A stretch of DNA of 41,329 nt from Alterluteimonas quercicellularis (GCF_021191635.1 NZ_JAIWPR010000055.1:1-41329); one strand, 5' to 3'. Positions 17,325 through 29,909 are shown, numbered from the stretch's first letter. Translations and numbers: made by a program. The notes: a model not told the origin generated them from the sequence alone.

Positions 17325-17634
17325 GCTTTGGCGGCCATGCCGCGACGGCGGGCCCGGCGCGCCGTCGCCCGAGGATGCGCCCGGCAGCGTCCGCCGGCCG
17401 CCCGGACCGCGCCCCCGAACCGCGGGCAGGGCAGGTCGCGGCATTCCCTCGCGGCCGCCGGCGTCGCGCTCCCGCCCCGCGCCTGCCGGGACGCGCGCTG
17501 GCGGTCCCCCGGCGAATCGGCCAAAATATCCCGTTCTGCCGCCCGGACGCCCGGGCCCCGGCGCGCGCCGCCGGCGGCAGCCCACAACACCGTCGACAGT
17601 CGCTCGCGGCCCCGCCGCGACCCCAGGAGTGGAT
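17325..17634. other. leader region upstream of tig, no gene seen
   Basis: No coding sequence can be supported in these 310 nt. A hairpin GCGACGGCG, 9-nt loop, CGCCGTCGC (17342-17368) just after tRNA-Leu may end that transcript, although no T run follows. The only AT-rich patch, CCAAAATATCCCG (17521-17533), is the best place for a tig -10 region and would give a leader of about 100 nt. A GGACGCCC/GGGC-rich stretch follows it. Confidence 0.5.
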
Positions 17635-18933
17635 ATGCAAGTTTCGGTCGAATCCGTTGGCAACCTCGAGCGTCGGATGACGTTCCGGCTTCCGGCCGAG
17701 CGCCTCGAGAACGGCGTCGGCGGGCGCCTGCGCGAGATCGCGCGCACCGCGCGCATCAAGGGCTTCCGCCCGGGCAAGGTGCCGGCGCGGGTCATCGAGC
17801 AGCGCTTCGGCGAGCAGGTCCGCGCCGAGGTGCTGGACCGCCTGCTGCGCGAGGGCTTCGACGAGGCCGTGCGCGCCAACGACCTGCGCATCGCCGGCGC
17901 CCCGCGCATCGAGCCGCAGTCCGAGGGCGGCGAGGCGTACTCCTACGTGGCCACCTTCGAGGTCGTGCCGGACTTCGGCGAGCTCGACGTGTCCAAGCTC
18001 ACCGTCGTGCGCCACACCGCCGAGGTCACCGACGAGGACATCGACCGCATGATCGAGAACCTGCGCCTGCAGCGCCGCAGCTGGAGCGCGGTGACGCGCC
18101 CGGCCGCCGGCGGCGACGCGGTGGACCTCAAGACCTGGTCGCAGCTCGGCGAGGAGCGCCTGCCCGCCGAGGGCAGCGAGGACGGCACCGCGGTGCTGGG
18201 CAGCGGCGCCATGCTGCCGGCGCTGGAGTCCGCGCTGGAGGGCATGTCCGCCGGCGAGGAGAAGACCGTCGAGGTGGAGTTCCCGGCCGACTGGCGGGTG
18301 CCGCAGCTGGCCGGCCGCAAGGCCCAGGTCCACCTGGCGGTGGAGCGCGTGTCCGAGCCGGTGCTGCCCGAGGCCGACGCCGCCTTCATCAAGAGCTTCG
18401 GCGTGAAGGACGGCAACCCCGAGACCTTCCGCAAGGAGATCCGCAGCAACCTCGAGCGCGAGCTCAAGGGCGCGCTGATGAACCGGCTGCGCCGCGAGGT
18501 CGGCGAGCAGCTGACCGCGACCTGGGCCGGGGTCGAGCTGCCGCCGCGGCTGGTCGAGAACGAGGCCCGCTCGATGGTGCAGCAGACCGCCGAGCAGGCG
18601 CGCCGCCAGGGCCGCAAGCTCGACGTGCCCGCCGACGCCCACTTGGGCTTCCTGGACGCCGCGCGCAAGCGCGTGCTGATGGGCCTGCTGGTCGGCGAGG
18701 TCGCCCGCAACAACAAGCTGCAGCTCGACCCCAAGCGCCTGAACGAGACGCTGCGCCTGATCGCCTCCACCTACGAGGAGCCGGACCAGGTCATTGAGTT
18801 GTACCGCAACGATCCCCAGCTCATGTCCGGCCTGCAGAACCGGGTGATGGAGGAGCAGGTGATCGACTGGATCGCCGAGCGCGCGCAGCACACCGAGCGC
18901 ACGCTGACGTTCCAGGAAGCCATCTCGCAGTGA
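17635..18933 (+). CDS. tig: trigger factor, ribosome-associated chaperone and prolyl isomerase
   Basis: 432 residues, the same as E. coli. ATG 17635 is chosen because AGGAG ends 6 nt before it; the GTG at 17629 is part of that site. The N-terminal ribosome-binding domain begins [17 protein letters not shown] and carries the signature [20 protein letters not shown]. The middle PPIase domain includes [15 protein letters not shown] and [16 protein letters not shown]. The C-terminal chaperone arms follow ([20 protein letters not shown]). It binds L23 at the exit tunnel and shields nascent chains. It starts the conserved tig-clpP-clpX-lon-hupB-ppiD order. Confidence 0.97.
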   Translation: MQVSVESVGNLERRMTFRLPAERLENGVGGRLREIARTARIKGFRPGKVPARVIEQRFGEQVRAEVLDRLLREGFDEAVRANDLRIAGAPRIEPQSEGGEAYSYVATFEVVPDFGELDVSKLTVVRHTAEVTDEDIDRMIENLRLQRRSWSAVTRPAAGGDAVDLKTWSQLGEERLPAEGSEDGTAVLGSGAMLPALESALEGMSAGEEKTVEVEFPADWRVPQLAGRKAQVHLAVERVSEPVLPEADAAFIKSFGVKDGNPETFRKEIRSNLERELKGALMNRLRREVGEQLTATWAGVELPPRLVENEARSMVQQTAEQARRQGRKLDVPADAHLGFLDAARKRVLMGLLVGEVARNNKLQLDPKRLNETLRLIASTYEEPDQVIELYRNDPQLMSGLQNRVMEEQVIDWIAERAQHTERTLTFQEAISQ

Positions 18934-19040
18934 TGCGGGCCCGCGGCCGCCCGCCCCCTCCGGGCGGCGCACGATGCGAGCCCATCGCGACAGCCCGCGC
19001 CGCCGGCGCGGGCGCCCCAACCAACGCAGGAGATCCGCGC

Positions 19041-19667
19041 GTGGACCATGTGACCAAAGCCCTGAACCTGGTGCCGATGGTGGTCGAGCAGACCAGCCGC
19101 GGCGAGCGCGCGTACGACATCTACTCCCGGCTGCTGAAGGAGCGGATCATCTTCCTGGTCGGCCCGATCGACGACCACGTGGCCAACGTGGTGGTGGCGC
19201 AGATGCTGTTCCTCGAGGCCGAGAACCCCGAGAAGGACATCAGCCTGTACATCAACTCGCCGGGCGGCGTGGTGACCGCGGGGCTGGCCATCTACGACAC
19301 CATGCAGTTCATCAAGCCCGACGTCAGCACCATGTGCATCGGCCAGGCGGCCAGCGCCGGCTCGATGCTGCTGATGGCCGGCACCAGCGGCAAGCGCTAC
19401 GCGCTGCCGAACTCGCGGGTGATGATCCACCAGCCCTCCGGCGGCGCGCAGGGCCAGGCGACCGACATCGAGATCCACGCGCGCGAGATCCTGTACCTGC
19501 GCCAGCGCCTCAACCAGCTCTACGCCGACCACACCGGCCAGCCGCTGGAGCAGATCGAGCGCGACATGGAGCGCGACCGCTTCCTCAGCGCCGAGGGCGC
19601 GAAGGAGTACGGGCTCATCGACGAGGTGCTGCAGCGTCGCCCCGACGAGTCGATCCAGCCCGCCTGA
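19041..19667 (+). CDS. clpP: ATP-dependent Clp protease proteolytic subunit
   Basis: 208 residues from GTG 19041, chosen for AGGAGA seven nt upstream and because the protein then starts like other ClpP ([20 protein letters not shown]). The serine-protease triad is visible: Ser105 in [10 protein letters not shown], His130 in [11 protein letters not shown] and Asp179 in [20 protein letters not shown]. The subunit forms the double heptamer that receives substrates from ClpX, encoded 166 nt downstream. The gene follows tig by 107 nt. Confidence 0.97.
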   Translation: MDHVTKALNLVPMVVEQTSRGERAYDIYSRLLKERIIFLVGPIDDHVANVVVAQMLFLEAENPEKDISLYINSPGGVVTAGLAIYDTMQFIKPDVSTMCIGQAASAGSMLLMAGTSGKRYALPNSRVMIHQPSGGAQGQATDIEIHAREILYLRQRLNQLYADHTGQPLEQIERDMERDRFLSAEGAKEYGLIDEVLQRRPDESIQPA

Positions 19668-19772
19668 GCGGGCGGCGCGGGCCTCGCGGCGAACCCGCGG
19701 AAATCGCGCAACTCCTTGATGGCGCAGGCGTTTTCATGCATCCGGCGGGCGCGCTGGCGCGATCCCGCCGCT

Positions 19773-19782
19773 GTGCTATCCT
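19773..19782 (+). promoter_or_regulatory. extended -10 element upstream of clpX
   Basis: TGTGCTATCCT contains TATCCT at 19777-19782 with an extended TG motif, about 52 nt before the clpX ATG. No good -35 is visible. Confidence 0.4.
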
Positions 19783-19833
19783 CGGCCCGTCTCTCCGCTC
19801 CGGCGGGCCGTTTCATCTGGTAAACCGAAGCAC

Positions 19834-21117
<1,284 letters not shown>

Positions 21118-21252
21118 CGCCACGGCCTCCGCCGGGCGCCTTCCGCCGACCCTGAACGCCGCCCGCGCCCGCTTGCCGGGCGCGCCCGGCCCGCTCCGCC
21201 GCCCATGCCGCCGCCTCGGGTGAATCGCCCCGCGGACGGTACGCTGTGTCCG

Positions 21253-21281
21253 CTTGCAAGCATCCGGCGATAGCCCCATAA
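21253..21281 (+). promoter_or_regulatory. sigma32-type heat-shock promoter of lon
   Basis: CTTGCAA (21253-21259), a 14-nt spacer, then CCCCATAA (21274-21281). The known RpoH consensus is CTTGAAA, 13-17 nt, CCCCATNT. It predicts a start about 45 nt before the lon ATG. Confidence 0.8.
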
Positions 21282-21334
21282 CGGAGCCATCCCCCCGGGC
21301 GGTCAGGCCCGGTCCCCACGCTCCCGGAGTCCCG

Positions 21335-23770
<2,436 letters not shown>

Positions 23771-23827
23771 CATCGGCCGAGCGCATGCGTTAACAGCTCC
23801 GAAATGGCGTGGTTATGCGCTTTTTCC

Positions 23828-23856
23828 TTGCGAAAGGGCAGGGGCGCTGGTATAAC
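23828..23856 (+). promoter_or_regulatory. sigma70 promoter of hupB
   Basis: TTGCGA (23828-23833), an exact 17-nt spacer, then TATAAC (23851-23856) preceded by TGG. Two near-consensus hexamers in a GC-rich background make this one of the clearest promoters in the window. The leader would be about 120 nt. Confidence 0.8.
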
Positions 23857-23984
23857 GACGGCACTCGCGATGCGCGACTCCGGTCGCGCATCGCGCTTTC
23901 CACGGCCGGTCTCACACAACTCGAACCGTACAGGGCCGGCCGCCATCTTTCGCGGCACCGCGTGCCGCACAGGAGCGTCTTTCC

Positions 23985-24257
23985 ATGAAGAAGTCCGATC
24001 TGGTCAACACCGTCGCCGAGAAGAGCGACCTCACCAAGGCCCAGGCCAGCACCGCCGTCGACGCCATGTTCGACGCGATCCTCGAAGCCCTGGCGCAGGG
24101 CGAGGACGTCACCATCGCCGGCTTCGGCACCTTCGAAGTCCGCGTGCGCGCCGCCCGCACGGGCCGCAACCCGCGCACCGGCGAAGAGATCCAGATCCCC
24201 GCCTCCAAGAACCCCGCGTTCAAGGCTGGCAAAGCGCTCAAGGACGCTGTAAACTAA
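23985..24257 (+). CDS. hupB: DNA-binding protein HU-beta
   Basis: 90 residues. It begins [20 protein letters not shown] and contains the HU signature [21 protein letters not shown], with the DNA-intercalating arm proline in the RNPRTGEEI segment. It ends [14 protein letters not shown] lies upstream of the ATG. HU binds and bends DNA non-specifically as a dimer. The stop codon is only 11 nt before tRNA-Val and no terminator lies between, so mRNA and two tRNAs are probably cut from one transcript. Confidence 0.98.
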   Translation: MKKSDLVNTVAEKSDLTKAQASTAVDAMFDAILEALAQGEDVTIAGFGTFEVRVRAARTGRNPRTGEEIQIPASKNPAFKAGKALKDAVN

Positions 24258-24268
24258 GCGGCTCCGCA

Positions 24269-24343
24269 GGGTGCTTAGCTCAGCGGTAGAGCGTCGCCCT
24301 TACAAGGCGAGGGTCGGGGGTTCGAAACCCTCAGCACCCACCA
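24269..24343 (+). tRNA. tRNA-Val(UAC)
   Basis: The acceptor GGGTGCT pairs with AGCACCC. Anticodon stem TCGCC/GGCGA with loop CTTACAA gives TAC. CCA is encoded. It begins 11 nt after hupB. Confidence 0.97.
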
Positions 24344-24371
24344 CGCCGAGAGTTGCAAGAGTTACGAACGC

Positions 24372-24448
24372 GGAGCGGTAGTTCAGTCGGTTAGAATGCT
24401 GGCCTGTCACGCCGGAGGTCGCGGGTTCGAGTCCCGTCCGCTCCGCCA
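24372..24448 (+). tRNA. tRNA-Asp(GUC)
   Basis: The acceptor GGAGCGG pairs with CCGCTCC. Loop CTGTCAC gives anticodon GTC. CCA is encoded. It lies 28 nt after tRNA-Val. Confidence 0.97.
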
Positions 24449-24456
24449 TCGACTCG

Positions 24457-24489
24457 GAAGGGCACCGGAAACGGTGCCCTTCTTTTTTG
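24457..24489 (+). terminator. rho-independent terminator of hupB-tRNA-Val-tRNA-Asp
   Basis: GAAGGGCACCG, loop GAAA, CGGTGCCCTTC, then TTTTTT: a perfect stem and T run 9 nt after tRNA-Asp. It is the first terminator after hupB. Confidence 0.95.
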
Positions 24490-24568
24490 GTTGGCCTCCC
24501 GGCCGGCGCCTGCCGGTCCGGCGCAATCGGGTTAAACTGCGCGGCTACTTAACCTGCCGGTCGTCCCG

Positions 24569-26545
24569 ATGCTGCAAGCCCTGAGAGAGAAAACGAGCGG
24601 TTGGATCGCGGTCGCCATCGTGATCCTGCTGGCGATCCCGTTCGCCTTCTTCGGCATGGAGCAGTACCTGTTCCAGAGCGGCGGCAACCACGTCGCGCGG
24701 GTGGAGTCGCCGCCGTCGTGGTGGCGCGGCGCGCCCGACTGGTGGCTGGTGCGCAAGCTCGCCTGGACCCACGAGGACGTCGATCCCGACGCGTTCCGCC
24801 GCGCCTTCGAGGACGAGCGCATGCGCCGCCGCGAGGCCGAGGGCGACGCCTTCGACGGCGTGGCCTTCGAGAGCGTCGACAACCGCCGCGAGGTGCTGGA
24901 GCGGCTGATCGACCAGGCCGTGCTGCGCCTGGCCGCGCGCGACCGCGGCGTGGCGATCGGCGATGCGCAGGTGCGCGAGCAGATCGAGCAGGTGCCCGCG
25001 TTCCAGGTCGAGGGCCGCTTCGATCCGCAGCGCTACCAGCTGGCCCTGCAGTCGCAGGTGCCGCCGCAGAGCCCGGCGCAGTTCCAGGAGTTCGTGCGCG
25101 AGAACCTGCAGCAGGCGCTGCTGCCGACCCACGTCGCGCAGTCGGCCTTCGTGCCGCCGGGCCAGCTCGACCGCCTGCTGACCCTGCTGGGCGAGCGCCG
25201 CGACGTCTCGTTCGTGGTGCTGCCGCCGCCGGCGGCCGACGAGGCGCCGGTCGAGGACGCCGACGTCGCGGCCTGGTACGCGTCGCACGCGGGCGAGTAC
25301 CGGGCGCCGGCCACGGTGTCGGTCGAGTACATCGTGCTCGACGGCTCCGGCCTGGAGGCGGAACCGGTCGACGAGGCCTCGCTGCGCGCGCGCTACGAGG
25401 AGGAGAAGTCGCGCTTCTCGGAGCCCGAGCAGCGGCTGGTCTCGCACATCCTGGTGGAAGTCCCGCAGGGCGCCGACACGGCCGCCCAGCAGGCCGCCGA
25501 GCAGGAGGCGAAGTCGCTGGCCACGCAGGCGCAGGCCGAGGGGGCCGACTTCGCGGCGCTGGCGCGCGAGCATTCCGACGATCCCGGCTCGAAAGATGCC
25601 GGCGGCGATCTCGGCTGGATCGAGCCGGGCATGATGGGCGACGCCTTCGACGGCGCGGTGTTCGCGATGGCCCCGGGCGAGGTGCGGACCGCCAGGACCG
25701 AGTACGGCTGGCACGTGCTGCAGCTGCGCGAGGTGCGCGCGGGCGCGGAGACCCCGTTCGAGGAGGCGCGCGCGCAGCTCGAGCGCGAGGCGACCGAGGG
25801 CGGGCGCGAGCGCGCCTTCAGCGACCTGGTCGGGCGCGTGGTCGACCAGGCCTACCGCAACCCGACCTCGCTGGCGGCCGCGGCCGAGGAGGCCGGCGTG
25901 CCGGTGCAGCAGGCCGGGCCGTTCGCGCGCGGCGCCGTCGCCGAGGGCGTGCTGGCGAACCCGGCGGTGCAGCGCATGGCCTTCAACCAGACCCTGATCG
26001 AGGACGGCACCGTCAGCGATCCGGTCGAGACGGCCCCGAACCAGAACGTGCTGCTGCGGGTGACCGACCACACCCCGGAGCGCACGCTGCCGCTGGAGGA
26101 GGTCCGCGACCGCGTGGTCGCGGCGATCCGCGCCGACCGCGCCGCCAAGCGCAACGCCGCCGAGGCCGAGGCCCTCGTCGAGCGCGTCGCCAAGGGCGAG
26201 ACCCTGGCCGAGGCGGTCGCCGGGCGCGCGCTGCCGGTGCAGGACGTGCCGGGGGTGCCGCGCGGCACGCCGATCCCGCACCCGCGCGCGGTGGACGCCT
26301 ACTTCCGCGCCCCGGTGCCGGAGGAAGGCAAGGTCTCGCCCGGGCGCGTCGCGCTGGAGGACGGCAGCGAGGTGGTGTTCGCGGTCACCGCGGTGACGCC
26401 GGGCAATCCCGAGGAAGCCAGCGAGCAGGAGCGGCAGATGCTGCGCCAGCAGCTGGCCGCGCTCGCCGGCAACGAGTCCGCCGGCATCCTGCTGCGCGAG
26501 CTGCGTGCCCGGATGAAGGTCAGCGTGGTCGAAGCCCGGCTCTGA
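24569..26545 (+). CDS. ppiD: membrane-anchored periplasmic chaperone / parvulin-like PpiD
   Basis: 658 residues. A cytoplasmic N-terminus and one membrane anchor (WIAVAIVILLAIPFAFFGM, 12-30) are followed by the SurA-like N-terminal chaperone region (FRRAFEDERMRRREAEGD, LERLIDQAVL), one parvulin domain at about 290-390 (VSHILVEVPQG, GGDLGWIEPGMM, EYGWHVLQL), and a second all-helical part. PpiD sits next to the SecYEG exit and helps exported proteins fold. Residues 51-66 hold an insertion with five Trp (SWWRGAPDWW...W) absent from E. coli PpiD as I recall it. A TAAACT hexamer at 24533-24538 may be its -10. It is last in the tig-lon-hupB block. Confidence 0.95.
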   Translation: MLQALREKTSGWIAVAIVILLAIPFAFFGMEQYLFQSGGNHVARVESPPSWWRGAPDWWLVRKLAWTHEDVDPDAFRRAFEDERMRRREAEGDAFDGVAFESVDNRREVLERLIDQAVLRLAARDRGVAIGDAQVREQIEQVPAFQVEGRFDPQRYQLALQSQVPPQSPAQFQEFVRENLQQALLPTHVAQSAFVPPGQLDRLLTLLGERRDVSFVVLPPPAADEAPVEDADVAAWYASHAGEYRAPATVSVEYIVLDGSGLEAEPVDEASLRARYEEEKSRFSEPEQRLVSHILVEVPQGADTAAQQAAEQEAKSLATQAQAEGADFAALAREHSDDPGSKDAGGDLGWIEPGMMGDAFDGAVFAMAPGEVRTARTEYGWHVLQLREVRAGAETPFEEARAQLEREATEGGRERAFSDLVGRVVDQAYRNPTSLAAAAEEAGVPVQQAGPFARGAVAEGVLANPAVQRMAFNQTLIEDGTVSDPVETAPNQNVLLRVTDHTPERTLPLEEVRDRVVAAIRADRAAKRNAAEAEALVERVAKGETLAEAVAGRALPVQDVPGVPRGTPIPHPRAVDAYFRAPVPEEGKVSPGRVALEDGSEVVFAVTAVTPGNPEEASEQERQMLRQQLAALAGNESAGILLRELRARMKVSVVEARL

Positions 26546-26692
26546 CGAGCCCAGCGGCGGCGGCCGTCCGCCGCCGGCTCCCGCAGGAGCGCGCCCGCGG
26601 GCGACCCGCGCGCTCAGGGGCGATCGGTCATGGGTCCGCGCCGGGCCATGGCTGCGCGCGACCCGTGCGCGCTCGCGATCGGCCGGCCCGGT
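26546..26692. repeat. hairpin and REP-like unit between ppiD and mltD
   Basis: A GGCGGCGG-CCGT-CCGCCGCC hairpin (26556-26575) follows the ppiD stop. Next comes a REP-like unit CGCAGGAGCGCGCCCGCGGG (26582-26601). A weak, degenerate leftward copy may lie at about 26651-26674. The gap separates converging genes and could terminate both transcripts. Confidence 0.55.
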
Positions 26693-27997
26693 TCAGTTCG
26701 CCAGCCGCGCCTCGCCCGCGGTGGCGGGCAGCACCTCGTCGATCCACAGCGTGGTCCCGGGCCGGAGCACGCTGTTGCGGTTCAGCCCGTTGCGCGCCAG
26801 CAGCTGCGCCACGCCGACGCCGTAGCGTTGCGCGATGCGCCAGATCGACTCGCCGCGCTCGACCACGTGGGCGCGCGGCGGCTCGACCGCCTGCGCGTAG
26901 TGGACGGGCGCGGAGACGGCGACCGCGGCGACGGGAGCCGCGGCCGAGGCCGGCGGCGCTACAGGCGCCGCGGGGGCGACCGCTACCGCCGCCACGGCCG
27001 CCGCGGGCTCCGGTGGCGCGACCGCGTCGCCGGCGCGCCGGGCCGAGGCCAGGGCGGCGGCGCTGGAAGCCGGCGCCAGCACCTGCAACGAGCGGTCGGC
27101 GCTGGCGACGCGGCCCTCGGGGAAGGCCGGGTTGAACCGGCGCACCAGGGCCGGATCGAGCCCCTGCCGCTGCGCCCAGCTGTCCAGGTGCGCGGTGTTG
27201 CGCGGCAGCGGCGCAGGGGTCAGCACCGGCACGGTGTGGTCGATCGCGCGCAGCCAGTCCTCGCGCTGGCCGGCCTCCACCAGCAGGCAGGACAGCGCCT
27301 GCAGCTTGTCGACGTAGGCGCGGGTGGTCTGCGGCATCGGCAGTTCCTCCGGGCGCGCGTCCATCGGCCGCTGGCCGGTCGCGCGCAGCGCGCCGAATAC
27401 CCGGTACTCGCCGGCGTTGTAGCCCATGACCGCCAGGCGCCAGTCGCCGGCGAACATGCCGTGCAGGGTCTTGAGGTAGCGCACCGCGGCCTGGGTGGAG
27501 TCCACCGGCGACAGCCGGCCGTCGTAGCCGGGCCGGATCGCGATGCGGTGGTTGCGTGCGGTGAGGGCGATGAACTGCCACAGGCCCGCCGGGCCGGCCG
27601 CGCTGCGCGCGCCGGGCCGGTAGCCGCTCTCCACGAAGGGGATCAGCGCGTACTCGGTGGGCAGGTGGTTGGCGCGCAGCTGGTCGACCACGTAGCCGAA
27701 CAGCGGCAGCAGCTTGTCGGGCTTGCTGGCCAGGTCGCGCGGCACGTGGGCGAAGTGGCGGCGCCATCGGTCGCCGGCGTCGGCGCTGCAGCCGGGATCG
27801 GACAGGCCCTCGACGAAGCTGGCGTAGATGTCGCGGCCCTGGCGCTGCACGCCTTCGACCGCTGCCTGCGCCGCGGGCTCGACGCCCGGCGGGGCCAGTG
27901 CGGGCGCCGGCACGGCGGCGGTCGCGGCAGCCGGCAGCAGGCAGGCCGCCAGTGCGAGGGCGAGCGCGCGGGGACGCGCCGTCCACCGCCCCCTCAT
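26693..27997 (-). CDS. mltD: membrane-bound lytic transglycosylase D with LysM domain
   Basis: 434 residues. ATG 27997 overlaps the gloB stop as ATGA. The signal peptide is ALALALAACLLPAAATA; there is no lipobox Cys, unlike E. coli MltD, which is a lipoprotein. The SLT catalytic domain carries the active Glu in YALIPFVESGYRPGARS, followed by AAGPAGLWQFIALTA and the late AVMGYNAGEYRVFGAL. After an Ala/Pro-rich linker rich in AVAPAAPVAPP there is one LysM repeat (VVERGESIWRIAQRYGVGVA to VLRPGTTLWID) that binds peptidoglycan. It cleaves glycan strands to 1,6-anhydro-MurNAc ends. It is co-transcribed with gloB, as in E. coli. Confidence 0.93.
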   Translation of the reverse strand: MRGRWTARPRALALALAACLLPAAATAAVPAPALAPPGVEPAAQAAVEGVQRQGRDIYASFVEGLSDPGCSADAGDRWRRHFAHVPRDLASKPDKLLPLFGYVVDQLRANHLPTEYALIPFVESGYRPGARSAAGPAGLWQFIALTARNHRIAIRPGYDGRLSPVDSTQAAVRYLKTLHGMFAGDWRLAVMGYNAGEYRVFGALRATGQRPMDARPEELPMPQTTRAYVDKLQALSCLLVEAGQREDWLRAIDHTVPVLTPAPLPRNTAHLDSWAQRQGLDPALVRRFNPAFPEGRVASADRSLQVLAPASSAAALASARRAGDAVAPPEPAAAVAAVAVAPAAPVAPPASAAAPVAAVAVSAPVHYAQAVEPPRAHVVERGESIWRIAQRYGVGVAQLLARNGLNRNSVLRPGTTLWIDEVLPATAGEARLAN

Positions 27998-28755
27998 GCG
28001 CGGAAACCGTCCTTCCACGCCCGCAGGGCGCCGAAGCAGCGGTCGCGGGGCGCATCGGCGTCCAGCCCGGCCTCGCGCGCGACGGCGGCGCGGACCGCGG
28101 GGGCGTCGATGCGCAGGAAGGGATTGCAGGCCAGTTCGTCGTCGAGGCGGGTCGGCAGGGTGGGTTGTCCGCGGGCTCGCATCGCCTCTACGTCCTCACT
28201 GCGGCGCGTCAGCGCCGCGTTGTCGGGGTCCACCGCCCGGGCGAACAGGGCGTTGGCATGGGTGTATTCGTGGCCGCAGCAGACCAGGGTGTCGCCGGGC
28301 AGCGCCGCCAGCCGGTCCAGCGAGGCCAGCATCTGCGCGGGCGTACCCTCGAACAGGCGTCCGCAACCGAGGCTGAACAAGGTGTCGCCGCTGAACAGGA
28401 TGCCATGCCCGTGGAAGGCGAGGTGGGTCCGGGTGTGACCGGGGACCCAGATCGCGTCGAAGGTCCAGGGTCCGGCCCGGAACCGCTCGCCGTCGCCGAC
28501 CCGGCGGGTCGCCTGCGGGATGCGCTCGTCGGCGGGCGCGATCACCTCGGTACCGGGCCAGCGCGCCAGCAGCCCGGCGACGCCGCCGACGTGGTCCGGG
28601 TGATGGTGGGTCAGCAGGATCGCCTCCGGCGCGCGCGCCAGCGCGGCGAGCGCCGGCGCCGCTTCGCCGGGATCGACCAGCAGCGTGGCGCCGTCGTCGT
28701 CTTCGAGCCGCCAGATGTAGTTGTCCGAGAGCGCGGGGAGGGGCTGCAGCCGCAT
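27994..28755 (-). CDS. gloB: hydroxyacylglutathione hydrolase (glyoxalase II)
   Basis: 253 residues. It hydrolyses S-D-lactoylglutathione to D-lactate and glutathione, the second step of methylglyoxal detoxification. The metallo-beta-lactamase motif THHHPDHVGG binds the two metals, with further ligands in VPGHTRTHLAF, LFSGDTLFSLGCGR and CCGHEYTHANALFA. The start MRLQPLPALSDNYIW is typical of GloB. It diverges from the yafS-like methyltransferase with only 33 nt between starts, and overlaps mltD by 4 nt. Confidence 0.96.
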   Translation of the reverse strand: MRLQPLPALSDNYIWRLEDDDGATLLVDPGEAAPALAALARAPEAILLTHHHPDHVGGVAGLLARWPGTEVIAPADERIPQATRRVGDGERFRAGPWTFDAIWVPGHTRTHLAFHGHGILFSGDTLFSLGCGRLFEGTPAQMLASLDRLAALPGDTLVCCGHEYTHANALFARAVDPDNAALTRRSEDVEAMRARGQPTLPTRLDDELACNPFLRIDAPAVRAAVAREAGLDADAPRDRCFGALRAWKDGFRA

Positions 28756-28775
28756 GGCCGGCTCCGGGGTGCCTG

Positions 28776-28781
28776 TAGAAT
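28776..28781 (+). promoter_or_regulatory. -10 element giving a possibly leaderless yafS mRNA
   Basis: TAGAAT ends 7 nt before ATG 28789. If used, transcription would begin at or next to the start codon. Confidence 0.45.
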
Positions 28782-28788
28782 GGCGAAC

Positions 28789-29445
28789 ATGCCCTCGACA
28801 TCCCTGAACGGTCAACCGGCGACGCCGGCCGGCTGGTTCGCCAGCCCCGCCGGCCGCGTGCTCGTGGACGGCGAGGCGGCCATGCTGGAACGCGCCATGG
28901 CCGAGCGCCCGACCCCGCCCTGGCTGTGGCTCGCGCCCGTGCCGTCGTCGCCGCCGGACGAGGCCTGCGGGCGCGGCCTGCGCCTGTGGGCGGACGGCGG
29001 CGGCTGGACCGGCGCGGTGCGCTGCGAGGGCGCGCTGCCGTTCCCGAGCGAGTCGATGGGCGTGGTCATCCTGCAGCACGTGCTGCGCGCCGACCACGAC
29101 GACGGGCTGCTGGCGGAGGCCGCGCGCGTGCTCGAGACCGGCGGCCGGCTGTGGCTGCTGGTGCTCAATCCGCTCTCGCCCTACCGCTGGCGCTGGCGCG
29201 GCCACGGGCTGCGCGCGCGCGAGCCGCTGGGCTGGCGGCGGCGGCTGCGCGCGGCGGGGCTGGCGCCGGAGCCGGTGTCGCAGGGCATCGGGCCGGGCTG
29301 GCAGCCGCGCGCCGACAGCGCGCTGCGCTCCGGGCCCGGCCTGTGCGCGGCCTATGCGCTGCGCGCGGAGAAGCGGGCGGCGGCGCTGACCCCGGTCGCG
29401 CCGCGCCGCGCGCTGCAGGTCCCGAACGGGGTCTCGGCGGCATGA
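28789..29445 (+). CDS. yafS: YafS-like class I methyltransferase family protein
   Basis: 218 residues from ATG 28789; an ATG at 28780 (MANMPST) is also in frame. The C-terminal half fits the Methyltransf_11 fold: [40 protein letters not shown]. The glycine-rich SAM motif I is not recognisable in the N-terminal half. The same weakness is seen in E. coli YafS. Its position between gloB (divergent) and rnhA matches the E. coli mltD-gloB-yafS-rnhA-dnaQ order. Substrate unknown. It overlaps rnhA as ATGA. Confidence 0.8.
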   Translation: MPSTSLNGQPATPAGWFASPAGRVLVDGEAAMLERAMAERPTPPWLWLAPVPSSPPDEACGRGLRLWADGGGWTGAVRCEGALPFPSESMGVVILQHVLRADHDDGLLAEAARVLETGGRLWLLVLNPLSPYRWRWRGHGLRAREPLGWRRRLRAAGLAPEPVSQGIGPGWQPRADSALRSGPGLCAAYALRAEKRAAALTPVAPRRALQVPNGVSAA

Positions 29446-29909
29446 GCGTCAAGGCGGTGGAGATCCACACCGACGGCGCCTGCCTCGGCAATCCCGGCCC
29501 GGGCGGCTGGGCGGCCCTGTTGCGCTACCGCGAGAAGGAGCGCGAGATCGTCGGCGGCGAGCCGGCGACCACCAACAACCGCATGGAGCTGATGGCCGCC
29601 ATCCGCGGGCTGGAGGCGCTGACCGAGCCCTGCACCGTGGTGCTGCAGACCGACTCGCAGTACGTGCGCAAGGGCATCACCGAGTGGATGCCCAACTGGA
29701 TCCGGCGCAACTGGCGCACCGCCGCCGGCGAGCCGGTCAAGAACCAGGAGCTGTGGCAGCGCCTGCACGCCGCCGCCGCACCGCACCGCATCGACTGGCG
29801 CTGGGTGAAGGGGCATGCCGGCGATCCCGACAACGAGCGCGTCGACGCGCTGGCCCGCGACGAGGCGATCCGCCAGCGCGCGGCGTCCGCGGCCGTCGCG
29901 CTGCGCTAG
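29442..29909 (+). CDS. rnhA: ribonuclease HI
   Basis: 155 residues. It cleaves the RNA strand of RNA-DNA hybrids, for example primers and R-loops. The catalytic carboxylates are Asp11 ([15 protein letters not shown]), Glu49 ([11 protein letters not shown]), Asp71 ([12 protein letters not shown]) and Asp135 (NERVDALA), with the helper His125 in WVKGHAG. The basic handle region of E. coli RNase HI is present ([13 protein letters not shown]). Its ATG overlaps the yafS stop, and dnaQ follows after 42 nt on the same strand. Confidence 0.97.
   Translation: MSVKAVEIHTDGACLGNPGPGGWAALLRYREKEREIVGGEPATTNNRMELMAAIRGLEALTEPCTVVLQTDSQYVRKGITEWMPNWIRRNWRTAAGEPVKNQELWQRLHAAAAPHRIDWRWVKGHAGDPDNERVDALARDEAIRQRAASAAVALR

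Noticed and set aside
27898..28788. Upstream extension of the yafS frame across gloB
   Set aside because: It runs antisense through gloB with no domain; the protein begins sensibly at 28789.
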